Shown one piece after another: positions 27,043-37,131 of a DNA stretch of 64,000 nt (its first letter is position 1; the number at the start of each line of letters is the position of its first letter). Source of the DNA: Pseudoxanthomonas sp. PXM02 (lineage in GTDB: Bacteria; Pseudomonadota; Gammaproteobacteria; Xanthomonadales; Xanthomonadaceae); the NCBI RefSeq assembly GCF_014851805.1, contig NZ_JACVAK010000005.1, forward strand, positions 62,001 to 126,000, in the 5' to 3' direction. The position numbers and the translations under genes were made by a program. Under the pieces are notes generated by a model that saw nothing but the letters and a program-made list of their open reading frames with translations, made no database searches and was not told the origin of the DNA.

Positions 27043-27864
27043 ATGCATCGTCCCGTCGTCTTCTGCCTGCTGCTCGCAGGCACGTCGTTCACTGCCGCTG
27101 CGCAGGACACCTTGCCGCCCGTCGACCGCTTCTACATCGGCGCAGGGCGCTACTGGGCCGACCACGACCTCGACACGCGCTGGGATGCCAGCGACGGTTC
27201 GATGGGCACGCACGTCAACGTCCAACGCGACCTCGGCTTCGCCGACCGCCAGGATGCGCTGGTCTGGAACATCGGCGGCAGCCTGGGCGAGGAACGGCGG
27301 CACAAGTTCGACGCCTTCGGCTACGACTACGACGATGACACCACGCGCCTGCTGGACCGCACGCTGCAGATCGGCGACAACGCCTACCCGGTGGATGCGG
27401 ATCTGGACGGGCGCCTGGACCTGAAGATCACCGGCGTGTCCTACACCTGGTTCTTCCATCACGACGGCCAGCGCGCCTTCGGCGTGGGCCTGGGCGCGAT
27501 GCGCTACGACGTGGACGTCGACCTGGATGCCCCCGCGACGGTGGCCGGCGCGCCGGTCGCCTACGCCAACACCCTGTCCGAGGACGAGTGGGCGCCGATG
27601 CTGCGCGTGGAATACGTGCATGCGCTGTCGGCGCACTGGCGCTGGGGCGCGTCGCTGGCCTACACCAGGAAGACCGGCGGCAATGTCACCGGTGACGCAC
27701 GCGATGTACAGGTGGAACTGGAGTACTTCCCCTGGCAGCACGTCGGCTTCTCGCTGCGCTACAACTACAACGACGTCGACCTGGATTTCGAGCGCACGCG
27801 CTTCGACGGCAACCTGAACCTCAACAACCGCGGACCGCAACTGCTGGCGTTGCTGCGCTTCTGA
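27043..27864 (+). CDS. Outer-membrane beta-barrel protein
   Basis: A 273-residue exported protein: signal peptide MHRPVVFCLLLAGTSFTAAAQ, then alternating hydrophobic/polar strands separated by acidic turns, such as WDHDLDTRW-type and NYNDVDLDFERTRFDG, and a C-terminal strand ending in Phe (QLLALLRF), the signal for outer-membrane insertion. The size suits an 8- to 12-strand barrel. Many Asp-rich loops could bind cations. No named porin family is recognised. AGGAG lies 8 bases before the ATG. Confidence 0.85.
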   Translation: MHRPVVFCLLLAGTSFTAAAQDTLPPVDRFYIGAGRYWADHDLDTRWDASDGSMGTHVNVQRDLGFADRQDALVWNIGGSLGEERRHKFDAFGYDYDDDTTRLLDRTLQIGDNAYPVDADLDGRLDLKITGVSYTWFFHHDGQRAFGVGLGAMRYDVDVDLDAPATVAGAPVAYANTLSEDEWAPMLRVEYVHALSAHWRWGASLAYTRKTGGNVTGDARDVQVELEYFPWQHVGFSLRYNYNDVDLDFERTRFDGNLNLNNRGPQLLALLRF

Positions 27865-28038
27865 AACACCATATGTCGGGGTTCCACCGACAGCGGAGTG
27901 TGAAGCGTTGCGCATTCCCCGCATCGCGTCTCAAGAATGCACCGGCGCGGCCGACACCCTTGCTAGATTCCATTGGTCCGTGCCTTCCCGAGTGGGAGGC
28001 ATGCATTGAACTTGCAAGAAAAACAAAGGGGACGTGCC

Positions 28039-29160
28039 TTGCGCATTCTGTACGTTGGCGACACCGCCTGCCTGCCTGACGATCTGACCGACTACATCGG
28101 CGACATGGGCGACGAGTGGACGGTCGAAACGGTGGCCGATGGAAAATCGGCGATGTTCGCGGTCTCCAACGGCCCGGTCGACGTGGTGATGGTGGGGCCG
28201 GCGCTGTCGGACCTGCCGCCGGCCACGCTGCTGGGGCAGATCCGCACGCTGCGTCCGGAAACCATCCGCATCGCCCTGCTGGAAGGCAGCACCGACAGCC
28301 TGGCGGCACCGATCAAGCTGATCGGCGTGGCGCATCGCTTCCTGCCGTTGCCGCTGACGTCGGAAACGGTGCTGGAGTCGATCCACAGCCTGGAAGAGCT
28401 GCGCGACCTGCTGGACAGCCCACGCCTGCGCCGTGCGATCGGCCGCGTCGAACACCTGCCGTCGCCGCCGCACCTGTACTTCGCGCTGACGCGCGCGCTG
28501 GAAGAAGACGAAGGCACCGCCAACGACATCGCCCGGCTGGTGTCCGGTGATCCGGCCATCGCGGCCAAGGTGCTGCAGCTGTGCAACTCGGCGTACTTCT
28601 CCAACGGCCGTGCGGTCACCGACCTGCGCGCCGCGGTCACGCGGCTGGGCCTGGGCACGCTGCGCGACCTCGTGTTGGCCAGCGAAGTGTTCTCGATGAA
28701 GACCACGTCCGGCGTCGACCGCGCCGCCCTGCAGCACCGTGCGCTGCTGGCCTCGCGCCTGGCGGCGAAGATCCTGCCGCGTACCAGTTCCGAACTCGGC
28801 GCCACCGCGGCACTGCTGGCCGACATCGGCCTGCTGCTCCCGGGCGTGCGCGACGAGCGCGACTCACCCGCTGCCGAAGACGACGACCGTCCCGGCCACA
28901 CCGAGGCGGGCGCCTACCTGCTGGGCCTGTGGGGCCTGCCGATGCCGATCGTCGAAGCGGTGGCGTTCCATCGCCAGCCGCAGCGTTCCAGCCTGCGCAG
29001 CTTCTGGGTGCCGGGTGCCGTGCACGTGGCCGGCGCGCTGGCCAGCAACGAGCCGGTGGACGAGGGCTACCTGAAGTCGCTGGGCGTGCTGGACCAGCTG
29101 CCCAACTGGCGGCAGATGGCCGAAACCATGGTCGAGCGCGCCGAGGAACAGGCCGCCTGA
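28039..29160 (+). CDS. HDOD-domain signalling protein with pseudo-receiver
   Basis: A 373-residue cytoplasmic protein. The N-terminal 120 residues have the receiver fold, but the phosphoacceptor position reads VVMVGPALSDLP, with Gly in place of Asp, so it is probably a pseudo-receiver. An HDOD domain follows (ARLVSGDPAIAAKVLQLCNSAYF, AVTRLGLGTLRDLVL, HRALLASRLAAKI), a non-catalytic HD-like fold used in signalling and motility. A TTG start at 28039 is chosen because AAAGGGGA lies 5 bases before it and the receiver strand RILYVGD starts right after; a GTG at 27973 would add 22 residues lacking family support. Confidence 0.85.
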   Translation: MRILYVGDTACLPDDLTDYIGDMGDEWTVETVADGKSAMFAVSNGPVDVVMVGPALSDLPPATLLGQIRTLRPETIRIALLEGSTDSLAAPIKLIGVAHRFLPLPLTSETVLESIHSLEELRDLLDSPRLRRAIGRVEHLPSPPHLYFALTRALEEDEGTANDIARLVSGDPAIAAKVLQLCNSAYFSNGRAVTDLRAAVTRLGLGTLRDLVLASEVFSMKTTSGVDRAALQHRALLASRLAAKILPRTSSELGATAALLADIGLLLPGVRDERDSPAAEDDDRPGHTEAGAYLLGLWGLPMPIVEAVAFHRQPQRSSLRSFWVPGAVHVAGALASNEPVDEGYLKSLGVLDQLPNWRQMAETMVERAEEQAA

Positions 29161-29230
29161 CGGCTCCCTGGCGGGGTGCCGCTAGCCGATATACGGCAGC
29201 CTCGCCAGTCTCGCCCTGCGCGACGGAAAG

Positions 29231-29246
29231 GTGTACAAATGTACAC
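29231..29246 (+). promoter_or_regulatory. Palindromic LexA2-type operator at the lexA2 start
   Basis: GTGTAC-AAAT-GTACAC is a perfect 6-base inverted repeat with a 4-base spacer, of the GTAC-N4-GTRC type described for LexA2 proteins of pseudomonads. It ends 2 bases before the lexA ATG, and its TACAAA could also serve as a -10 element, so the repressor would block its own promoter. There is no ribosome site at normal distance. Confidence 0.75.
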
Positions 29247-29248
29247 CC

Positions 29249-29854
29249 ATGAGCCCCGTCGACCTGCCTCCCCAACGTGCCGCCGTCCTGGCCTTCCTGC
29301 GCCGGGAGCTGGCGGCCGGACGCGCGCCCAGCCTGGCGGACATCGCCGACGCCTTCGGCTTCGCCTCGCGTAACGCCGCCCAGAAGCATGTGCAGGCGCT
29401 GGTCGCCGACGGTCTGCTGGAACAGGCGCCAGGCCAGAAGCGCGGCCTGCGCCTGCCCGGCGGTATGGCGGACCTGCTGCCGCTGCCCGTGCTGGGACGT
29501 GTCGCCGCCGGCCAGCCGATCGGCGCCGACATCGGCCTGGACGAACAGCTGTGGCTGGACCGCCGGCTGTTCTCGCCGCAGCCGGATTACCTGCTGAAGG
29601 TGCAGGGCGATTCGATGATCGACGACGGCATCGTCGATGGCGACCTGGTCGGCGTGCATCGCACCGCCGACGCGCGCGACGGACAGACCGTCGTCGCCCG
29701 CATCGACGGCGAACTGACCATTAAGCGCCTGCAGCGCGAACGCCGGCGCATCCGCCTGCTGCCGCGCAATCCCGCGCACACCCCCATCGACGTGCAGCCG
29801 GGACAGGACTTCGCCATCGAAGGCGTCTACTGCGGCCTGGTGCGGCGCGGCTGA
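29249..29854 (+). CDS. lexA2: LexA repressor (LexA2 of the mutagenesis cassette)
   Basis: A 201-residue SOS repressor. An N-terminal winged helix (AAVLAFLRRELAAGRAPSLADIADAFGF) binds DNA; the C-terminal S24 peptidase domain has the Ala87-Gly88 self-cleavage site (RVAAGQP), Ser122 in QGDSM and Lys159 in LTIKRL. RecA filaments on damaged DNA would trigger self-cleavage. It heads a five-gene cassette with imuA, imuB, dnaE2 and an alkB-like gene, the layout in which this second LexA controls the mutagenic polymerase. A palindromic operator lies immediately upstream. Confidence 0.93.
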   Translation: MSPVDLPPQRAAVLAFLRRELAAGRAPSLADIADAFGFASRNAAQKHVQALVADGLLEQAPGQKRGLRLPGGMADLLPLPVLGRVAAGQPIGADIGLDEQLWLDRRLFSPQPDYLLKVQGDSMIDDGIVDGDLVGVHRTADARDGQTVVARIDGELTIKRLQRERRRIRLLPRNPAHTPIDVQPGQDFAIEGVYCGLVRRG

Positions 29855-29855
29855 G

Positions 29856-30482
29856 ATGGGCGCCGTCGTCGCCCTCGACACGCTGCTGGCTGCGCGCACG
29901 CTGTGGCATGCGGGACGCAGCGCGGCCATCGCCGCCGATGGCGAACCCACCGGCCATGCCGCGCTCGATGCCTTGCTGCCGCAGGGCGGCTGGCCACGGC
30001 GCGCACTCACCGAACTGCTGCTGCCCGCTGACGGTGTAGGCGAACTGGCGCTGCTGCTGCCGACGCTGGCACGGATGACGCAGGCCGGCAGCACCGTGGC
30101 GGTGATCGCACCGCCGTACATTCCGTATGCGCCCGCCTGGCAGGCCGCAGGCGTGGACCTGGCGTTGCTGGAAATCGTCGAAGCCGCGCCGCGGGATGCG
30201 CTGTGGGCCTTCGAACAGTGCCTGCGCAGCGGCGCCTGCGCCGCGGTACTGGGCTGGCCCGTGAACGCTGATGGCCCCGCACTCCGTCGCCTGCAGGTGG
30301 CGGCCGACGGGGGCGAGTGCCTGGGTTTCGCGCTGCGCGACCGTCGCCATGCCACCAATCCGTCGGCGGCCGCGCTGCGATTGGAAGCCACCCGCGATGC
30401 CCGCGGCGACACCGCCTGGCAGGTGCGTAAATGCCGGGGCGGGCCGGCGCCTGCGCAACCGTTCGCGCTGGTCGCGCATTGA
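29856..30482 (+). CDS. imuA: Translesion synthesis accessory protein ImuA
   Basis: A 208-residue RecA/SulA-like protein that begins 1 base after the lexA2 stop. LDALLPQGGWPRRALTELLLP corresponds to the RecA-like core strand-loop; a Walker A motif is not preserved, as in other short ImuA proteins of this group. ImuA works with ImuB and DnaE2 in damage-induced mutagenesis. The C-terminus ends in a basic stretch (KCRGGPAPAQPFALVAH). Confidence 0.9.
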   Translation: MGAVVALDTLLAARTLWHAGRSAAIAADGEPTGHAALDALLPQGGWPRRALTELLLPADGVGELALLLPTLARMTQAGSTVAVIAPPYIPYAPAWQAAGVDLALLEIVEAAPRDALWAFEQCLRSGACAAVLGWPVNADGPALRRLQVAADGGECLGFALRDRRHATNPSAAALRLEATRDARGDTAWQVRKCRGGPAPAQPFALVAH

Positions 30483-30491
30483 GGCCAGCGC

Positions 30492-31910
30492 ATGCTCTGG
30501 GCCTGTGTACTGCTGCCGCAGCTGGCGCTCGACGCCGTCCTCCGGCGTCTGCCTGAACCTGATGCGCCACTGGCGCTGGTCGGTGGTCCCGCGCAACTGC
30601 GCACATTGCATGCGGTGAATGCATCCGCCGCACAGGCGGGCCTGCGTGGCGGCATGCGACTGACGGCGGCGCATGCCCTGTCGCCGGACTTCGCGATGGT
30701 CGAATACGACCCGCAGGCCGAAGCGCGCTGGCAGCGCTTCCTCGCGGCGTGGGCGTACCGGCACAGCTCGCTGGTCAGTGCACAGTGGCCGGGCTGCATC
30801 GTGCTGGAAGTGCGCGCGAGTTTCCGGCTGCTCGGGCCCTGGCCGCGCATCGAGGCGCGGTTGCGCGAGGAACTGGGTCTGCTCGGTTTCCAGCACCGCA
30901 TCGCATTGGCGCCCACGCCGCGTGCCGCGCATGTGTTCGCCGGCCTGCGCGACGGGCTGGCGGTGATGCAACCCGCAGCGATGGCCGACCTGCTGGACCG
31001 CGTGCCGGTAAGACGTGCACGGCTGCCGGACGACACCGGCGAACGCCTGCACCGCATGGGCATCCGCGACCTGCGCACGCTGCATGCCTTGCCACGCGAC
31101 AGCCTGCGCCGCCGCTTCGGCCTGCCGGTGCTGGAGCACCTGGACCGCCTGTACGGGCAGGCCGACGATCCGCTGGCCTACTACATGCCGCCGGACCACT
31201 TCGACGCACGCATCGAACTCGGCTACGAAGTCGAGAGCCACATGGCGCTGCTGTTCCCGCTGCGCCGGCTGATCGGCGATCTGTGCACCTACCTGTCCAT
31301 CCGCGACGGCGGTGTGCAACGGTTCCTGCTGCGGCTGGAACACGAGGAAGGGCATACCGATGTCGAAGTCGGTCTGCTGGCCGCCGAGCGCGAACCGGCG
31401 ATGCTGTTCGAGCTGACCCGCAACCGGCTGGAACGCGTGCAGATCGACCATCCGGTGGTCGGCGTGCGCCTGCTGGCGCGCGAGCTGCCGCCGTTCGTGC
31501 CGGCCGCGCGCGACCTGTTCGATACGAGGCCGCAGCAGCAACTGCCATGGCCGCAGTTGCGCGAACGCTTGCGTGCGCGCCTGGGCGACGACGCGGTGCA
31601 CCGTGTGGCGCCGGCCGGCGATCCGCGTCCGGAGCGCGCGTGGCGTCGCGTGCAGGGCGATGGCGCGCGCATTCCGTCAGCACCGGTGCGTCCCCCGCGT
31701 CCGGCGTGGCTGCTGCCGCAGCCGGTGCCGCTGCGCGATCCGCACCCGCGCATCGTGTCCGGCCCCGAGCGGCTGGAAAGCGGCTGGTGGGATGGCGAGG
31801 ACGCACGCCGCGACTACTACGTGCTGGAAACCTCGCAAGGACAGCACGTCTGGGCGTTCGCGCCGCCGGGCGAGCAGGGCGGCTGGATGCTGCATGGGTG
31901 GTTCGCATGA
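30492..31910 (+). CDS. imuB: Y-family polymerase-like protein ImuB
   Basis: A 472-residue protein of the Y-family polymerase fold. The N-terminal strand reads [20 protein letters not shown], lacking the catalytic acidic residues of active Y-family enzymes, so ImuB is expected to act as a scaffold joining DnaE2 to the sliding clamp. [10 protein letters not shown] stretch near residue 350 is a candidate clamp-binding motif. The helix-hairpin-helix region ([17 protein letters not shown]) and little-finger domain are present. Its stop overlaps the dnaE2 start by 4 bases. Confidence 0.92.
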   Translation: MLWACVLLPQLALDAVLRRLPEPDAPLALVGGPAQLRTLHAVNASAAQAGLRGGMRLTAAHALSPDFAMVEYDPQAEARWQRFLAAWAYRHSSLVSAQWPGCIVLEVRASFRLLGPWPRIEARLREELGLLGFQHRIALAPTPRAAHVFAGLRDGLAVMQPAAMADLLDRVPVRRARLPDDTGERLHRMGIRDLRTLHALPRDSLRRRFGLPVLEHLDRLYGQADDPLAYYMPPDHFDARIELGYEVESHMALLFPLRRLIGDLCTYLSIRDGGVQRFLLRLEHEEGHTDVEVGLLAAEREPAMLFELTRNRLERVQIDHPVVGVRLLARELPPFVPAARDLFDTRPQQQLPWPQLRERLRARLGDDAVHRVAPAGDPRPERAWRRVQGDGARIPSAPVRPPRPAWLLPQPVPLRDPHPRIVSGPERLESGWWDGEDARRDYYVLETSQGQHVWAFAPPGEQGGWMLHGWFA

Positions 31911-34900
31911 GTCGCGAGGAAGGACGCGGCGATCATCCCGGTGCGCACGTGCCACGGGCGTGGGAGACCGCGCAGCGGCTGCGCTTGCAGGTCGCGGCCA
32001 ACGACGATGCGCCGGTCGACGATGGACTGCCGGCGTATGCCGAACTGCACTGCCTGTCGGATTTTTCCTTCCTGCGCGGCTCGTCCAGCGCGGAGGACCT
32101 GTTCGCCCGCGCCGTGCAATGCGGGTACGAAGCGCTGGCGATCACCGACGAGTGCTCGCTGGCCGGCATCGTGCGCGGGCTGGAAGCGTCGCGTGCGACC
32201 GGGCTGAAGCTGATCGTCGGCAGCGAGTTCACCCTGGCATGCGGATTGAAATGCGTGCTGCTGGTGGAAACCCTGCACGGATACGCACGCCTGTGCGAAC
32301 TGATCACCACCGCGCGCCGTGCCGCACCGAAGGGCCGGTACCGGCTCACGCGCCAGGAGGTGGAGCAGGTGCTGGGCGACGGCGATCCCGAGGCCGGCGG
32401 CCTGTTCGCGCTTTGGTTGCCGGCGCGCGTGCCGGACCAGGCGCAGGGGCGCTGGCTGCTGCAGATCTTCGGCCCGCGGGCGCATCTCGCGGTGGAGCTG
32501 CACCGCGAGCAGGACGATGCGGCACGGCTGCGGCAGTTGCTCGATCTGTCGTCGCACCTGTCGATGCCGGCTGTCGCCAGCGGCGACGTGCACATGGATG
32601 TACGCCGGCAGCGGGCGTTGCAGGACACGATGACGGCGATCCGCCACACGCTGCCGCTGTCCGAGTGCGGTGAACATCTGTTCCGCAATGGCGAGCGCCA
32701 CCTGCGTACGCGACGGGCACTCGGCAACATCTATCCGGGAACATTGCTGGATAACGCCATCGCGCTCGCACGGCGCTGCACGTTCTCGATGGCGGAGGTG
32801 AAGTACAAATATCCCGCCGAGCTGGTGCCGGAGGGTCATACGCCAACCAGCTGGCTGCGCGAACTGACCGAGCGGGGAATGCGCGAACGCTGGAAGGAAG
32901 GCGTGCCGCCCGCCATCGTCGCGCAGATCGACGAGGAACTCGTCCTCATTGCCAAGCTCAAGTACGAGGCGTTCTTCCTTACGGTCGAAGACATCGTCCG
33001 CTTCGCCAAGTCGCGGGACATCCTGTGCCAGGGGCGTGGCTCTTCGGCCAATTCGGCCGTCTGTTTCGCGCTGGGCATCACCGTGGTGGATCCGGCCGAA
33101 AGCCGGTTGCTGATGGCGCGTTTCCTGTCCGAAGAGCGGGGCGAGCCGCCTGACATCGACGTGGACTTCGAACATGCACGTCGCGAGGAAGTACTGCAGT
33201 ACGTCTACGGCAAGTACGGACGCCGCCGTGCCGCACTGGCGGCCACCGTCATCCGTTACCGCGGCAAGAGCGCGGTGCGCGACGTCGCCAAGGCGTTCGG
33301 GCTTCCCGCGGACCAGATCGGCCTGCTGGCCGAGTGCTACGGCTGGGGCAATGGCGAGACGCCGATGGAACAGCGGCTGCGCGAAGCCGGCTTCGATCCG
33401 GAGAACCCGCTGATCCGGCGCGTGCTGGCGGTGACCACCCAGCTGCGCGGCCATCCCCGGCATCTGTCCCAGCATGTCGGCGGCTTCGTCATCAACGACG
33501 GGCCGCTGTCCGAGGTGGTGCCGGTGGAAAACGCCGCGATGGACGAGCGCACCATCATCCAGTGGGACAAGGACGACCTGGAGACGATGAAGCTGCTGAA
33601 GGTCGACTGCCTGGCGCTGGGCATGCTGACCTGCATCCAGAAAGCCGTGGACCTGGTGACGAAACACCGTGGCTACACGATCGACCTGGCGCGGCTGCCG
33701 CCGGGAGACAAGCGCACCTACGCGATGATCCAGGCCGCCGATACCGTCGGCGTGTTCCAGATCGAGTCGCGTGCACAGATGAGCATGTTGCCGCGGTTGA
33801 AACCGAAGAGTTTCTACGACCTGGTGATCGAAGTGGCCATCGTGCGCCCCGGTCCCATCCAGGGTGGCATGGTGCATCCGTATCTGCGGCGAAGGCAGAA
33901 GAAGGAAGCGGTGACGTATCCGTCCGAGGGCATCGAGGCCATCCTCGGCAACACGCTGGGCATTCCGCTGTTCCAGGAGCAGGTGATGGAGCTGGTGATC
34001 CACGCCGGTTACACGCCATCGCAAGCCGATGGCCTGCGTCGTTCGATGGCGGCATGGGGCAGGGGCGGCGACATGGAGCCGCATCGCGCGAAGATCCGCA
34101 GCCTGATGGAGGGAAAGTATTCCTCCGAGTTCATTGACCAGATCTTCGAACAGATCAAGGGCTTCGGTTCCTATGGCTTCCCGCAGAGCCATGCGGCCTC
34201 GTTCGCCAAGCTGGTCTACATCAGCTGCTGGCTGAAGCGGCACGAGCCGGCCGCGTTCGTCTGCGCATTGCTCAACGCGCAGCCGATGGGCTTCTACTCG
34301 GCCAGCCAGATCGTGCAGGACGCACGGCGGGGCCATTGGGCGGGGCGGCCGCGTGTCGAGGTCCGCCCCGTGGACGTGGCCTGCAGCGATTGGGACAACA
34401 CGCTGGAGGGCGGGCGGATGCGGAGCGACGCGGTTCGCGGAGGACAGGCCGCGGTGCGTCTCGGCTTCCGCCAGGTCGGCGGGCTGTCGGAGACGGTGGG
34501 CGAAGCGATCATGGCGGCGCGCGCGCAGCGGCCTTTCACCGACGTGCGCGACCTGTGCCTGCGCGCGAACCTCGACGAGAAGGCGCGCACCGCCTTGGCC
34601 GAAGCCGGCGCGCTGCAGTCGCTCGCCGGCCACCGTCATGCCGCCCGCTGGGCCGTGGCCGGCATCGAGCGCCAGCGTCCGCTGCTGCCGGGCAGTCCCG
34701 ACGAAGACGACATCGCGCTGCCCGCGCCGAATACCGTCGAAGACGTACTGTCGGATTACCGCGTCACCGGCCTGACGCTGGGCAAGCATCCGCTGGCGTT
34801 GCTGCGCGACCGCCTGCGTCGCGAGCGCGTGGTGGATTCGCGCCAGCTGCAGGACCTGCCGCACGGCCGTGGCGTGCACGTGGCCGGCATCGTCACCCAG

Positions 34901-35149
34901 CGCCAGCGGCCGGGGACGGCCAGCGGCGTCATCTTCGTCACGCTGGAAGACGAGCATGGCGTGGTCAACGTGGTGGTCTGGGCGCGTATTGCCGAGCGCC
35001 GGCGCAAGGCACTGCTCGGCGCGCGTCTGCTGGGCGTGCGCGGACGCTGGGAGCACGTCGACGGCGTGCGCCACCTGATCGCCGACGACCTGCACGACTT
35101 CAGCCACTTGCTCGGCGAGCTGCAGACCAGCTCGCGCGACTTCCATTGA
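31907..35149 (+). CDS. dnaE2: Error-prone DNA polymerase DnaE2
   Basis: A 1080-residue C-family polymerase. An N-terminal PHP domain ([18 protein letters not shown]) is followed by the catalytic palm with [16 protein letters not shown] and [15 protein letters not shown], then fingers and the thumb, and a C-terminal OB fold ([30 protein letters not shown]). It is shorter than replicative DnaE1 and lacks the tau-binding tail, matching DnaE2, which copies damaged DNA with errors in the SOS response. ATGA overlap with imuB gives coupled translation. Confidence 0.95.
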   Translation: MSREEGRGDHPGAHVPRAWETAQRLRLQVAANDDAPVDDGLPAYAELHCLSDFSFLRGSSSAEDLFARAVQCGYEALAITDECSLAGIVRGLEASRATGLKLIVGSEFTLACGLKCVLLVETLHGYARLCELITTARRAAPKGRYRLTRQEVEQVLGDGDPEAGGLFALWLPARVPDQAQGRWLLQIFGPRAHLAVELHREQDDAARLRQLLDLSSHLSMPAVASGDVHMDVRRQRALQDTMTAIRHTLPLSECGEHLFRNGERHLRTRRALGNIYPGTLLDNAIALARRCTFSMAEVKYKYPAELVPEGHTPTSWLRELTERGMRERWKEGVPPAIVAQIDEELVLIAKLKYEAFFLTVEDIVRFAKSRDILCQGRGSSANSAVCFALGITVVDPAESRLLMARFLSEERGEPPDIDVDFEHARREEVLQYVYGKYGRRRAALAATVIRYRGKSAVRDVAKAFGLPADQIGLLAECYGWGNGETPMEQRLREAGFDPENPLIRRVLAVTTQLRGHPRHLSQHVGGFVINDGPLSEVVPVENAAMDERTIIQWDKDDLETMKLLKVDCLALGMLTCIQKAVDLVTKHRGYTIDLARLPPGDKRTYAMIQAADTVGVFQIESRAQMSMLPRLKPKSFYDLVIEVAIVRPGPIQGGMVHPYLRRRQKKEAVTYPSEGIEAILGNTLGIPLFQEQVMELVIHAGYTPSQADGLRRSMAAWGRGGDMEPHRAKIRSLMEGKYSSEFIDQIFEQIKGFGSYGFPQSHAASFAKLVYISCWLKRHEPAAFVCALLNAQPMGFYSASQIVQDARRGHWAGRPRVEVRPVDVACSDWDNTLEGGRMRSDAVRGGQAAVRLGFRQVGGLSETVGEAIMAARAQRPFTDVRDLCLRANLDEKARTALAEAGALQSLAGHRHAARWAVAGIERQRPLLPGSPDEDDIALPAPNTVEDVLSDYRVTGLTLGKHPLALLRDRLRRERVVDSRQLQDLPHGRGVHVAGIVTQRQRPGTASGVIFVTLEDEHGVVNVVVWARIAERRRKALLGARLLGVRGRWEHVDGVRHLIADDLHDFSHLLGELQTSSRDFH

Positions 35150-35157
35150 GGTCCGCC

Positions 35158-35793
35158 ATGCACGCCCTCTCTTCGATGATCGATGACCTGTTCGCCCCTG
35201 CGATGGTGCAGCTGGTGGACGATGCCGAAGGCGGCATCCGCTATTGGCCCGGCGTGATCGATCCGGTCACGGCCCGGCGATGGTTCGATGTCCTCCACGC
35301 CCATGCCGCGTGGACGCATCTGCAGCGGCCGATGTACGACCGCATCGTCGATGTGCCGCGGCTGCTGGCGAACTACGCGGTGGATGCACTGCCGAATGAC
35401 CTGCCTCTGGCGCACCTGCTGGCCTGCGTGCAGGCGAAGGCGCCCGCGCCGTATTCGCGCATCGGCATGAACCTGTATCGCGACGGCAACGACAGCGTCG
35501 CCATGCACGGCGACAAGCTGCATACGGTCGCGGCGGGCCATCCGATCACGCTGGTCTCGCTGGGCGCGCCACGGCGCATGCTGATCCGGGCGACGTCCGG
35601 CGCGCGCGATACGGTGGCCGTCGATCTCGCGCCCGGCAGCGTGCTGTCGATGAGCCATGCCTCGCAGACCACGCACGAACACGGCATTCCTAAGACGCAG
35701 CGATCGCAGGGCGCGCGGATCAGCGTGGTGTTCCGGGTGAGGCCGGCGTCGCCTGTGGGAACAGGCGGGATAGCCGGTGTGGGAGCGACGTAA
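35158..35793 (+). CDS. AlkB-like 2-oxoglutarate/Fe(II) dioxygenase
   Basis: A 211-residue protein eight bases after dnaE2, thus the likely fifth gene of the lexA2 cassette. The AlkB fold is clear from RIGMNLYRDGNDSVAMHGDK, giving iron ligands His117 and Asp119, a second histidine in the THEHG segment (173 or 175), and the 2-oxoglutarate arginines of GARISVVFR (187, 193). AlkB enzymes reverse alkyl damage on bases. The last seven or so codons and the stop lie in a REP element: the natural end is probably near VFRVRP and the REP supplies GVGAT-stop. Confidence 0.9.
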   Translation: MHALSSMIDDLFAPAMVQLVDDAEGGIRYWPGVIDPVTARRWFDVLHAHAAWTHLQRPMYDRIVDVPRLLANYAVDALPNDLPLAHLLACVQAKAPAPYSRIGMNLYRDGNDSVAMHGDKLHTVAAGHPITLVSLGAPRRMLIRATSGARDTVAVDLAPGSVLSMSHASQTTHEHGIPKTQRSQGARISVVFRVRPASPVGTGGIAGVGAT

Positions 35794-35843
35794 GTCGCGA
35801 TGGGCCACCGGTAATGCCTCATCGCGACTTACGTCGCTCCCAC
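35779..35843. repeat. REP inverted pair 4
   Basis: Arms 35779-35801 and 35821-35843 are exact reverse complements of the GTGGGAGCGACGTAAGTCGC type, 19 bases apart. The left arm provides the stop codon (TAA) of the alkB-like gene; the pair lies between that gene and the end of flgL. Confidence 0.92.
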
Positions 35844-35863
35844 AACCGTTTTTCCCGCCCTGC

Positions 35864-35893
35864 AAAAAAAATCGCCGCGAGTGTGCCGCGGCG
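35864..35893 (-). terminator. Rho-independent terminator of the flg operon
   Basis: Read on the minus strand: stem CGCCGCG (35893-35887), loop GCACACT, CGCGGCG (35879-35873), then ATTTTTTTT. It lies 36 bases after the flgL stop and ends the flagellar transcript before the REP pair. Confidence 0.9.
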
Positions 35894-35928
35894 TGAGGGC
35901 AAGGACTGCTTGAAAGGAGAGAGGTGCG

Positions 35929-37131
35929 TCAGCCCATCAGCTTGAAGAGCGACAGCTGCTGCATCTGCATGAAGACCGTCTGCGCGGCCTGGAGTGCGGT
36001 GTTTTCCATCTGGTAGCGGCCGATGGCCTCGGCCCAGTCGAGGTCGCGCAGGCCGGACAGCGTGTCCTTCAGCGTGACGTTGTTGGCTTCGCGCAGGGCC
36101 GCGGCATCTTCGATGGCCGACAGCTGGGCGCCGCCGCTGGCGCGGGCATCGATCATCTTGCCCTGCGCGGTGGAGACGTCGCGCATCGCGGCCTGCAGGT
36201 TGTTCTGCATGGCGGCGCGCTGCGCATCGGTGGTCGGACTGGTCTCCAGTGTGTCGATCAGGCCCTGCACCGTGGCGAAGATGTCGCGGCTGCCGGCCGG
36301 CCCCAGCGTGAAGCTGTCGCCGTTGGCGGGCTGGCCGTCGATCTTCATCTGCACGCCGGCGAAGGCGATGCTCTCGCCCTTGGTGTAGGTGCCGGAGGTG
36401 ACCGGATTGCCGCCCGCATCCAGCACCTGGTAGGTGTCGTTGGCGCCGAACTCCAGCGTGTAGGTGCCGCCGGTCCACGCGGTGGAGTCGGTCACGCTGA
36501 AGCCCATCAGCAGGCCGGTGCCGGTGTTGCCGCTGGCGGCCGCACCGTCGATGCGTCCGTCGCCGGTGCGCAGGCGCAGGAAGACTTCGCTGCCGGGCAG
36601 GGTGTCGGCGACGAACATGTCCGGCGCCACTTCCACCTGCCGCTGCGTCTGGTCGCCGCTGTAGATCACGTTGCCACCGGCGATCGCGAACGGTGCGCTG
36701 CCGTCGCTGGTGCCGCCGAACAGGTAGCGGCCGGCGCCGTCGGTGCTGTTGGCCAGGTCCAGCAGGCCGGCGTAGATCGCCTTCAGCTCGGTGCTGATCG
36801 CCTGCCGGCTGTCGTCGCCCATCGCGGCGTTGTTGGCCTGGATGACCAGTTCGTTGACGCGCGCCATCGCATCGCCGACCCGGGTCAGTGCGTTCTCCTG
36901 CAGACCCAGGCGGTTTTCCACCGCATTGGCGTTCAGGCCGAAGCGTTCCAGCTCGGCGACCGCGCGGTCCAGGCCCACGGCGGTGCCGGCAGCGACCGGA
37001 TCGTCCTTCGCCGTGACCAGCCGCTGTCCGCTGGCGAGCTGCTGCTGCGTGTGCGCCAGCTTCGCCTGCTTGGCCAGCATCGTCGAGATCGACTGCTGGT
37101 ACATCATGTTGGTGGAGATGCGGTAGTTCAT
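35929..37131 (-). CDS. flgL: Flagellar hook-associated protein 3 (hook-filament junction)
   Basis: A 400-residue flagellin-like junction protein exported by the flagellar type III system. The N-terminal helix MNYRISTNMMYQQSISTMLAKQAKL and the C-terminal helix ALQAAQTVFMQMQQLSLFKLMG form the coiled D0/D1 domains, with a variable beta-rich middle. FlgL caps FlgK and accepts the first flagellin. The ATG at 37131 overlaps the flgK stop by 4 bases. It is the last gene of the run; flagellin is not in this window. Confidence 0.95.
   Translation of the reverse strand: MNYRISTNMMYQQSISTMLAKQAKLAHTQQQLASGQRLVTAKDDPVAAGTAVGLDRAVAELERFGLNANAVENRLGLQENALTRVGDAMARVNELVIQANNAAMGDDSRQAISTELKAIYAGLLDLANSTDGAGRYLFGGTSDGSAPFAIAGGNVIYSGDQTQRQVEVAPDMFVADTLPGSEVFLRLRTGDGRIDGAAASGNTGTGLLMGFSVTDSTAWTGGTYTLEFGANDTYQVLDAGGNPVTSGTYTKGESIAFAGVQMKIDGQPANGDSFTLGPAGSRDIFATVQGLIDTLETSPTTDAQRAAMQNNLQAAMRDVSTAQGKMIDARASGGAQLSAIEDAAALREANNVTLKDTLSGLRDLDWAEAIGRYQMENTALQAAQTVFMQMQQLSLFKLMG

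Noticed and set aside
31817-35146. Long open frame opposite dnaE2
   Set aside because: Shadow of the polymerase gene; the translation is rich in R, Q, H and A without domain motifs, and dnaE2 has all polymerase motifs.
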